NCBI GenBank assembly: GCA_903813345.2
Contig: CAIIXF020000006.1
Location: 25,239,936-25,303,935, forward strand
Source: Owenia fusiformis
Taxonomy: Eukaryota > Annelida > Polychaeta > Sabellida > Oweniidae
Direction of reading: 5' to 3'
DNA length: 64,000 nucleotides
The notes under the pieces are model-generated. The model ran no database searches. It saw only the letters and a program-made list of their open reading frames with translations, and was not told where the DNA came from. The position numbers and the translations under genes were made by a program. Of this stretch, positions 36,501 to 48,500 are shown piece after piece (the stretch's first letter is position 1; every line of letters begins with the position of its first letter).

Positions 36501-39500
36501 ATAGTAAATTGGCAATTTGCCAATAATGAGATATTTATATAAATATATTCCGCCCTTCCCACGCAACACTGAAAGAGAACAAAAGTACCTAAAATAATGA
36601 AAATACTTTATTATTTTTAATTCATTTAAATTCAGAATGTACATTTCATGATTTGACTCGTAAAGTAATGTTTATTTTTTATGAGAAATATGTCCTGCTT
36701 CCTGTTAGCGACATAGGGTATGCTAAAAACCACACACTAAACACACACACTGTATATATTATAATTCAACATAATGATATTATTCAACATAATTTTAAAG
36801 CAACTATTAAGTTTATTATCAATCATTCTGATAATGTCTAGGAAACAGTAAGTACAGATAACGGAGATAATCACTTCTTGGAGATCACCTAAAAGGTGAA
36901 AAACATCTAAAATCTCAACACATTTCATCATTGGCTTGTTAATGAAATAACAATGAAACATTTTCTGATTAGTTTTACTCATCATCACTTAAACTACCTG
37001 ATTCAGATGTTGTGGACATATAACCACTTGATGTTTCAGGTATTTTAGCATCTAAAATTTAATAATGCCCTGCTTCCTACATATGCAGCATGAATAGCAT
37101 TTGGCCATTTTGAATAATCAACAAAAATGGCAGGCAAAATTTTCTATAAAGTTCTAAAATTCACATCGAGCATAATAAGTCTCCATCAAAATTATTCTTT
37201 GTATGCAACAATATAACATTTATGTAACTAAAGAATCACTTATTAGAGTGGAGACTTGTTATGCTCTATGTGAAAACACTCAAAGGATTACTACCTCCAG
37301 TGAATAAAAATGTCACCCAGACTCAGCATGAAATGTCCTTTCAAAGCTTTACTTACCTCTAAACTGTACATATTGTTTAAATCAATTGTATGTATGGATC
37401 AAATAAATATATATTTACATAATCCTGGACAGATAAATCAAAAACATTCATTCATAGCTGAGTAAATTGGAATTCATCAAGAGGGTTGCAAAATATGTGA
37501 ATTTTTTTCCTTGTGGCCCCCACCCTCTTTGAAGGTCTCCAGACACCGTAACAATTTTTTCTAAATTTTTTTAAAAATACTACCCAAAAATATAAACTTC
37601 AATCTATGCATTTCTGATGTTTTTTTCTCCTATTCTTAAAAAAAGTTTTTTCACACTTCAATTGGGGCACTCTCTGTTGCTAGTTTACCCAACTCCTTTG
37701 GGGGTTTTGGGGGGAGGGGTACAATTAGGTTAAAAAATTAACCTGATTCAGACTATCCTTAAATGAGCACTGATTCACCCGAGAGCATAACTTTTTCAAA
37801 ACATGTAAGTGTTATTTTTGGACCACTCTCATTAATGTTTCGTCTAATTTTCCCTCAGAGTTTCATCATCATTGTCCAAATCTTAGACCATATTTGTTGA
37901 GATATATGAATGTTCATTATTAAAATCTTGCCTTCCTTTGCAGTTGGAAAAGATTCGGCATTAGGTGTTATAAGTCCCAGAGCACGATAAATAAATAAAA
38001 ATAACAACAAAATGACATAGAACTGATAGACGTTTTTTCTTGTGCGTGTCAGCCATGGTCTACCAAATTGCTATTCAGTAAGAAGAAACTCATTTTTCAG
38101 TTTCCATTTTAATTTCCTGACAAATAGAGCGATCATCTCAGGATTTTTTCTATGATCTATGTGTCGCCCTAGCAACTTCTGTTTTAGAGAACAATAGAAC
38201 AATAGAAAAGATTACTTTACCATAATTTTAATCATCCAACATTGTAGACATATTTAGAATTAAAAATATGAAGAGAATGACAAAACCTCTTAAAACACAT
38301 TTCTTAGGAAACAAAAAGTGTCGTATTCTTGTTACTATAGCAACATAGTTTTTTCTTTTTGTCATTTTTGTCATACAGATTACCTATCATACCAGGACCA
38401 AATCCTGAAAATTTGAATTCAGTATCTTCATTAGTATCTTAGATATATATATAGGTTTCTTATAGTATCCCCTGCAGATTTTATCGGAGTATAAGGAAAA
38501 TGCTCTGAAGAGGGTTGCCCAAGGATGCCACTTAACAGTATTTTTGAGGTCCCAACCCTCTATTCATGGGAATAGTTAACCATTGTAAAGCTTCTCATGG
38601 TTAACTGACAGAATTGAATGTATCTTCAACTAAGAAGACAATAAAATGTTATAAAACCAGAAGATAACCACACCAACTTTCTTCTATTTACCAGGGGTAG
38701 GGCACTATAAAGTCATATTAAAATTACAAATAGTACTTCATCACTATAATAGATGTATTACAATATCACACATAGCTTGGGAATGTTGTTAGAATACTAC
38801 TTTGAGCTGTTTAAGTTATCATATTTTGCTTGAAGCTACAAATATAAAATAAGCAAGAAAAAAATGACGAAAATTGCATATTTTTTTCTAATTAATTGTA
38901 TTTTTCCGAAACCAACAAAGATATCAACTTATAACTTTAGGATAGTATTCATCTCTGTACTAACAATGTATGCTGTAGAACTCAGAACAATAGTTTATAT
39001 ATCCTTTGAGTAATGAACTAGTTTCATAGTACCCCCTAGAATATTTTCCTAGGGGGGTAAAAACGCTAAAATTCAGTGTCGTGACCACCCCGTTGAGCTG
39101 TCATCTTTTAATATCTTTATCAGCATGAAAAACTGATCCAGAAGAAATAGGTCTGTTGCTTTTTCTAAAAAATGCCTCAAAAACCCTTTCCCTTGAGATA
39201 TTCTGAAATTGGAACCTGTCTAGAAGACATTCAAATCTATATTATGTAAAAAAATCAAATTTGTCCGAAGCAGGGATAATGTTCATTTAGATTGATAAAC
39301 TTCGTTCTCCAAACCGAGAATCCTCCTTTGCTATTTTGATTTAACAATCAACCTTTTTTTTATTAAAATCAATGTAACATATTTTACAGGTTTTTGACTA
39401 CCAGACTGTTTGCAGAGTTTGGAACTGATAATTTTTTTTGATTAATTATGGAGAGCTGATATCAACCATGGTCATATATCATGCATGATAGACTGAGGTA

Positions 39501-42500
39501 TATACAATAGAACCTGTGTAAGTGGAACACCCTCCGTTCTGCCATAAAGCGTTCCATTTAGGACTTGTTCCACTTACGGAGGTTTTGGGTTCGCGGGGAT
39601 TTAAAGAACACAAGATCAAATATAGGGTTTATATGTATCACTGTATCACTGGAAATACGATTCTCATTTCATTGCATTGCAACAATATACCATTAATAAT
39701 CCATTTGTTTTACTCAAAAAGGTATCTGACATTCTTAATCCTCCTCATTCTGCCAAAAGAGGTATCTGATATTCTTTATCCTACTCATTCTGCCAGTCTC
39801 AGGCACAAAGATTTGGCAATTAAGTTTTAAATACTTCTTCCTACTGCTAATTATTTGTTTGTTTTTAACTGACATTCGTAATCTTACTTATCAAGTTTGA
39901 AATGAACAGCAAGGGGTATTAATTAGTGGTAGCATCACCGGTCCATCTCTACAGGAGGTAAATCCAATTTGCTAAATGATAATCTTTTGAAATCCAAATT
40001 TACTGATTATCAAATTAATTAGTGGTAGCATCACATGTTAATCTCTACAGGAGGTCAATCCAATTTGCTGAATAGTAATCCGTTTAAATCCTAATTTGCC
40101 AATTATCGCTTTATTACCTGTTTTCATACCCAGATATCACTGTAAGAGGTTAATTCTGTTTACATAAGTATCAATATTGAAATTTATGGAAATTGACTGT
40201 TCCACTTAGCAGGTTAATTTTTCAATATGGGGCATTCACCGTTCAAGTTTGGAGGTGTTCCACTTACAGAGGTTCAATTAACATTACGTCAATGTGTTTT
40301 TTGAAAAAGCGTTCCACTTGCGAGGTGTTCCACTTACAGAGGTGTTTCACTTAGCAGGATCTACTGTACCTACTGTTTGTCATATATTGTGCATGATATA
40401 CACCCCCAAAATGCAATCTGATTTTCGACGCCGTTTCGGTGCCGTTTCGGCACCAAATGGACTGACTAGTCCGGTGGCAAATTTTGGTGTCAAAAGGTTG
40501 CAGTGCCGGAACGGTGTCGAAACAGTGCCGAAACAGCGCCAAATTATATTGGCTGTGTACTAGGGCATATATCCCAGAAATTATGTACATTGTATAACAT
40601 ATCTTGGGCTATTCAAATAAAGGAATTAGAGGGACAGTGATTGTACGAGATTCCAGGTAATCTTTTTGGAAATTATGCCAATATTTCTCTTACAATTCTA
40701 ATTTCATTTTCTGGAAAATATATACATGTACACCCTATATGTTATTTGCTAATACAACACCTAGAAATAAGCAAATTATTCAGATGTCATTAGACCTAGT
40801 AGGTCAAGTTTGTTATCGTTCAAATAAGTTCATTGGGATATATAAAAGCTAGGTTGTTGCAGAGCCATACAATGTCTGGTTGTAGTTGATAATTAATAAT
40901 TATAGTCAGTTCAGATTAGGGGGAGGAGCACTATACTAATGCATTTATTATTTTAGTTTTTATTGTCTAAACCACCACCAAGAGGTTGTAATCACATGCA
41001 TAACAGCTCTAAGTCATCTACAAGCAGGTGCAGAGTGAAGATCTAGTATAGTTGTGCATACAGTGTAGTAGTATAGTAGCAGGCCCTGGCCAAAAATTCT
41101 TTCAAAATCATGCAGTTTTTCACAATTTTGAGCACTTCTCAAGTGATTTTAGCCATATTTGGGCCAAAATTGTCAAATGTAAACCCCCCCTGGAAATTTT
41201 TGAAAACTGAACCCCCCTTGGCAAATCCTGGCTACAGGCCTGAGTAGGGTATGTAGACAGACAGAGGGAATTGAAGCTCTCTTTTAAGTAAATAGTACAT
41301 CACCTGAAAAAACATACAGGTTACAACATACATTAGGGGTTATACTTGCAAATTACAATATTAAAGTACAGAATGAGGAAGACATGTAAAGGAAAATTGT
41401 TTGTAGTGATATTATTTAGTCCTTCTATATCACATTTTCAAAAACAATAGCATTACATGCAACTTTATCAACATTTTAGTAATTTTGAAATTTTTACTTG
41501 AATTTATTATAGACTTATATGAGAAAAATATCAATCAAATTTAGCTTGAAAATTCATGGAGAATGAAAAAATGGTACTAGAACATAAACATGTTCAAGGG
41601 AATTATAAAAATGTATTTTCATACATTGATAAAATAGTGTAAAATTAAATATTTTTGAAATGGGCCATATGTTAATGTATTTGATTATATTAATTTTCAT
41701 CCAATGTGGTTTAATTAGAGGTTATGTCACTATGATATATATGGCCCGACCTTGGGAGGGACATTGATCTCCGAGAACCGAGGGCATATGTGCCACGATA
41801 GTGACATAAACGATTTTTATAACATACCTATGATGATGTATAGTGCAAAGTGTAAACAAGACAGCATACCTATAATGATGTAGACTGGTCAGAGAGTACC
41901 GTTTTCTTATAGAATTGACAAACAAATGGTTTGAAAATGATTGAAATGAGTTTAGAAAAATTGCTCGCGCAGTTTTATCTTCGATTGATTGGTTATGACG
42001 TCAGCGCCTTGACCAATTAGAAAGTTAGCGGGCGCGGGCTTTTCAAAACTTATATTGGCCCGCTGTCTTGTTTACACTTTGCACTATACATCATCATAGG
42101 TATGCTATAAATAACATTACATGGGGAATGAAAAATCTAATTTTTTTAATCTGCAAAACTGTCTAATTAAAACAGAAGTCAAATTAGCGGTATTGTCTTA
42201 CTAAACCTAGAGCTATAAAAGATATAAATATCTAAATAGATTCTGAGTGATATGATTTTTATCCAAAAATAGATTTGATATTTTTCCTAGAGAGCAAATA
42301 AGCATGAGTGGATTAAAATCATAAGATAAAGTAAATTATAGAATGTTGACTTTTTTTAAAACCTAAGAGTGTAAATAAGATGTAAATAATAACTTATCAT
42401 AATAATAGTTTAGTGAAAATTGGTCGTTTTTATTTTGACACAATATAGAATGACACACTATGGAACAAGACACAATACCCTATGAATATCACAATAACTA

Positions 42501-45500
42501 ACACTAACACAAACTAACTATGGAAAAATAAAAGTAATTCTGTATAATAGTCTGTTCAACTCTACTAATATAAAAGTGATATTGTTAACATGAATTTTCA
42601 AATGAAATAAAAATGATAGGTATATTAAATGAAATCTTTGTTTTGTATTTTAATTGTATTAGACACATCATTTCCTTAGAAAGAAATAATTATTACTTTC
42701 TTATTTCTTAACAATATTCCCAATATTAAAAATGACCCTTTATCACAGTATTAACTTTGTATCAATCTTTTTATGTCAACCATGAAAATTGTAACAATCT
42801 TTATATTCAGCATAAACTTTGTAACAATTTTTATGCAGGGCATTATTTTGGGACAAATTTTATGCCGGGCATAAATTTTGGAACAAATTTTATGCCCGGC
42901 ATAAATTTTGGAACTAATTTTATGCCGGGCATAAATTTTGGAACAAATTTTATGCCGAGCATTTTTGGAACAAATTTTATGCCCGGCATAAATTTTGGTC
43001 AAATCAAATTCATAAAATAGTGGAACTATATATTCTCATTATTTGATCAATTCTCATTTCAAAAAAAGGGTGTTATATGTTCTTTTTACTTATTTCATTG
43101 AAACAAATAGTATATTTGACCACATTTTAAAATGTTAATCAAAGAAAGAGAAGTCTATATACAAGATGGGACACTCAAATACTGTACTCACACTAATATT
43201 TGATGCAATATATTTCGAGTATTTGGCAATTTGAAATTTCGCGGCTATTATGTTTCGCTAATTTTCAGTTTTTTGAAATTTCACGGCTATTAATCTCAGC
43301 GGATTTGTCATACAGGATCACTCTTTGGACTTTGATATCAGCCATGGTTGTTCCTTCACCCAATGATTTTGGTTTCGTATGAAGCCTTTTCATTAGAATG
43401 TTCATTTTAATACAGTAATAAATATCTCTCTTCTAATTTTTCTTTTTCAAAACTCAATATGTCACTTTTTACCTATTATTGCCAAGCACTGGACGAAAAT
43501 ATTGTCAACATTGAAATCCCCGGAAATTTCCTTGGAATTTCGCGACTCTCAAATTTCGCAAATTAAAACTGGAGGAATTTCGCGGCTATTATATTTTGCG
43601 AATTTTCGGGAAAAGCATAAAATATAGTAGCGCGCGAAAATTACCAGGAGTACAGTATATTCAAGTTAAAAGAGTCAACATGAAACAAATGTTGTGAATT
43701 TCAATAAAGCTTGAATTCCAGTTGATTTGTATATAAAACTGTATTTGTAATAAACTGTAATGTTTTGAATGAATTGATTTTCTTTCTTTTGAAATGTTTC
43801 AAACTTAATGCTGCAAAAATGATAAAATTGACCACAACCACTTTGTTTTATTATCCTGGGGTAAGGCACTATCAAGTCCTATTAAAAAAAACCAACAGTA
43901 CTTCCCCATTACAATAGTTGTATTACAATATCACAAATACATTGGAAATGTTTTTATGTTACATTATGAGCTGTTAAAGCTGTCATCTTTTGTTTGAAGC
44001 TCCAAATAATAAAAAATAGATGTGACTAAAAATTGTGTGTCACGGATCAAAAATCTACACACAAAGTTCAATGGACTCATTTGTCATACACTGATGTATT
44101 ATGGCTTGTTAGAAAGGTCTTCTTACATATTTAAAGGATATATGACAAATATGATCCAAAAAGACATGGTATCTTGAAAATCTGAAAGGACCTTATACAC
44201 CCTCCATTGGGATCTCCCCATGGGAAAAACAATAATTCATCTGATTTTTCAAAATGAGTATTCTGCTTCAATTATTACATTTATATGCACACTAGTATCT
44301 TGTTGACCTATATTCAGCACTGTATTGATGTATAGGCCACTTGTTAGGGTCATAATTCAATCATGAAGTGTAGAGGCATAGATTCCAAACCAGGAAGTAT
44401 TTTTGTGTCTGTCAAAATCCATTTACATCCTACGCATCCCTGCATCTTATCCAAATATGTTACTACATAATGAAATATAATAGTGTAATCTTTGGTTTTA
44501 CAAACTTGTATGATATTTGATAAGTGTAAAAGTTGTTTTTGGAGCTTTTTTCTATAGCCATTTTGTAGGGGAAAAAATGATGAAAAAATGTACAATCTTT
44601 TAATTTTAAGTATGACCTGAATCGATTGCAAACTTCATATTTGCACATTTGATGAGATAAACCATTTGTGTCGTATTGTGAAATTATTAAGTTTGCAATC
44701 GATTCAGGTCATAGTGTATTTTTGGTATTTCTGTGATAATCAATGGAAACCAATGGCCTCTATTGGGATCTGCTGATATCCTCATGTTAAGTCAATGGTG
44801 CACAGCCCAATGTAAGTCAATACAACCTTACTGAACGAAATGATCCCTATCTCAGCTTATGTGTGTCCAAGCACTTTAATATTTTCCAAAGTATTATATG
44901 ACATTTTATTCTTCATGTTACACCTACGAATGATTCATTTTGACCATAGGGATATTTGCCAATAATTGCACCTTGTCCTTTCCGGAATGATGAAATTAAA
45001 ACTGAGCGATATCCAAAGGTCCATGTGCAGTATGGCAAGTGATTTTAGAGGGTCAAATCTTTCACCATAAGTACTTTCTGGCCATCAATACAATGGTTTT
45101 TATTAAAACAATATGTTTTCTTTCAAGTGAAGTCCCCATGATAGTATAAAATATCTAACTCTCTGAAAAATTATGGATAAGGGCCCCACCCAGGCACTTT
45201 TTGAAAAATGTTAGGCCATTTTTCTAAAAAGAGGATCTTGTTTTTCTCAATTTAAACACATCGAAAGTTTCTTCTACACTTTATTAACAATTTCATAAAA
45301 GGGGATGCGTGAAATCCATTAAAGTTAACCACATATCCCATGTTACTTTCCCATATGGAAAACTTGTGCTATCCATTGTTTTCAGCATAATTTTGGTCAT
45401 CGAAAATTGATATCTTTAAAACTAGACTTTCAATAACATTCTACTTTTAAAGAAATTTAGACCCCTGATTAAATAATCTTTTCAAGCAATAAAAACCAGA

Positions 45501-48500
45501 AAAAGAAGATCCTCTTTTGAGTAAATAGGTTCAACATTTTGAAATAAATGTTGACAGGGGGTCCCTATTAATAATTTTTCGAATTGTTTGATTGATATTT
45601 TTATCATCATGGGTACTTCACTTGAAAGAAAACATATTGTTTTAACAACTATGCTGAAACACTTTATATAATCTAGAAGTCTCTGCTGAAATCATATAGC
45701 TAAAGTAAAGAAGTTGAGTGGAAGTGAGAGCGAGCCAGACAAGAGTCTGAATGATTGTGTCTGACTATTTATCTGGTTATCCAAGTTACAGATTGTACAA
45801 GTTTCACAGGTTACAAGTTACACCAACTGAAGTTAAAGTCAAGTTATACAATCAAGTTACAGTCAAGTTACAGGTCAAACAGGCATCAAGTTACGCAGAT
45901 TATTCACAGGTTACAAGTTACACAAGCATCCAGTAAAAATGAGTCAAATGTGGTACATGTATTTAAGTGACAGTTGATTGCCATTTATGAGTGTCACAGT
46001 TTGGTAATTTCAGAATACGCTTTAACCTGTATAAAAGGCATATGTACACTTAAATGTGATGTTTATTTATAACGTGAAGTTCAACCAGTGACAAGGTAGT
46101 TATAATTTATTTATAATCTGTACATATGTATATAATTCTATATTATAATGTAATTTACACAAGTCGTTTCATAACAGAGCAGAAAAGTGGATGTCACTGA
46201 CTTCTCTTTTCACATAGAGCTAGATCTCCAATGTTGGGGTGTAGGATAGTAGGAGATTAAGGTAACTTATAACTTAATTAAAAAATCCAAGATGGCCGAA
46301 ACCAGGAAGCACATGGCATTTGAGTATAATCTGACCATCAAAATTAACTGTCTTTTGGTTGGAGTTTCTCTCAATTTTTTAGTTCCACTTATCATTTATA
46401 TAACCAGGCTCACTGTGGTAATGCAAATAGAAACAGTAAACATTTTGGAATGGGAACTTGAGTCCTCTGAAAATGTGACAGAAAAATTGACAAAAAGAGC
46501 AGCACGGCAAAGGTGAACATTTTTTTTTCTAATTTCTCTGAAACATCCCTTTAATATAGCCCAAAATGGAAGGAGCTTTAGAATTTTGAAATCTCTCATA
46601 CAAATTAAAAAAATAGAAAAAACAATTTGAGAAGTGTACTTTTTTCCTTATTTTGATCCCAATTTTTTTATCGGGTAATTTTTCAAATTTCCGTTGCTCC
46701 TTCGTTTTTGATATATGTTTGAAGTATATTTTCTGAAATGTTCAGATATTTTGAATCAGCGGTTTTTCACGGGCTACTCCTAGAAAAAAATCTTCTCAAA
46801 TTCTTTAAACGGCACTTTTTTCTCAAACTCAAGTTTTTGTTGTTCTTTGATGTCTTTGTAATGATTACAGTGCACAAGCATATGTGAAATAATAAAAACG
46901 ACTTCTCAGGAAGAGTTTGAAAATTTCAAGATTGTGAAATTTTTTCTGAAAATCGATTAAGTTAACAGTCACCTTAAGAGGAACATCTTCTATAATGGAC
47001 AACAGAATTTTTTCAATTCATTTTTGCTCATCCATTGGATGAATATGGTTAATTTAAGAATCATGTTTGTTCGTGCTATTTATCCGTGTTCAAAATGTCA
47101 AAACTGGATATAAATCAATGCCCCATCCAACATATTATATACATGTATACAGGGTACACCTTAAGAGTCTTAAGGGTCGGTAAGCTGGTCAGATGGTCAT
47201 TACCAGGTTACTTTTAATACTGACCAGTTTATTTTTTCACAAGGTATAGGAAAATAACATTGCAACTGGTCAATGATGTCATTTTGACCAGCAGCATACA
47301 CTGCATGTATATAGTTAAACCTGTTTAATGGAATACCATTCTATATATTTTTCCATTGACTTACATGTTAAGAGACCCTCTCTGTAAGGAACATCTGTCT
47401 ACTGGGAACAAGGAACATTGTTTAAGGTCATATTTTGAAAATTCACCTGTTCAAAATTGGTTACTGTACATCCTATTGTTTTTCAAAGGTGCGAATGGCT
47501 TAAGCCAGTAAGTGATTCTAAAGAGTATAGCTTAACATACACAAGATTAGGATAAGCTGATCGTTGACAAGCTCTGAATATCATTTCCTATTGGTGAGAA
47601 GATATTAAGGTTCTCATAGGATGCATTGATTATCCCAATATTCTTTTAATTAATCTGTTTGAATATAAATCGCCAATCGACACTCATGCTTTCCTTCAAT
47701 AAAGGTTGAATTCATCTGACAAGTTGAGCTATTCTATGGGCTGAAACAACTATTTGAGGAGAAAGTAAAAATGTATTTGTGTGATATTGAGCCAAATCTC
47801 ATTAAATCTTTTAAGATCCAAACTTGTGGATTGTAAATGCTACACAAGGGAATTGATGAAGCTTGAATATAGGTTCAAAGAAACATTGGTCTACTATTAC
47901 ATCAGTAATTCAGCGTCAACAATAATTCAATGCTTATTCAGCAATTTTGTTTTTTTTGGCCCAAAACATTGACCCTGTCAACAAGGAACTATTTGGCCAT
48001 TCCGTAAGAGACAGAGCGTAATTTGTTTGCAGGTTTTACTGTTATACTGTAGGTGTTCAATTTGAAATATCTCATTTTTATTTTTATTTCAGGCAATGAT
48101 ACATTGATCAGTGGATGCCTGAGTGCCATTTGTAGCAGCTGAGTGCCATTTGTAGCAGCTAAGTGACATATAAAGAGCAAGGATAATGAGATGCACAAAT
48201 TCAAAAATCCGCATGTATTCAGCAGTGCTGATGGTGGTATCAGTGGCTCTCTATGTGCTATCTGGTTGGAGGGATGAACCAATCAAAACGCTTGAAACAC
48301 TTCATAGGGCACGTTCTGACATTTCAAGATTATCCACCGGAATGTGCGAGTCTATATTCAACAGGAAGGGATGTCTGGATGTCCCTGAGTGTGGCTGGTG
48401 CGTAAATAATGACACCCAGTCATGTGTTCATGGTACCATAGATAGAGCGGCAAATCATCAATGCTCTAAATGGTGTTTCGAACACAATTATGGAAATTGT

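Larger units (their letters stand above)
39442..40730 (+). repeat. Dispersed repeat X, copy split by two MITEs
   Basis: Same sequence as 24540-24815. Colinearity is broken twice, at 39505-40366 and 40401-40557, each by an element flanked by TA. Confidence 0.8.

Noticed and set aside
42751-43020. Open frames with repeated KICSKIYAGH-like or NFGTNFMPGI-like residues
   Set aside because: By-product of the palindromic tandem array on both strands.
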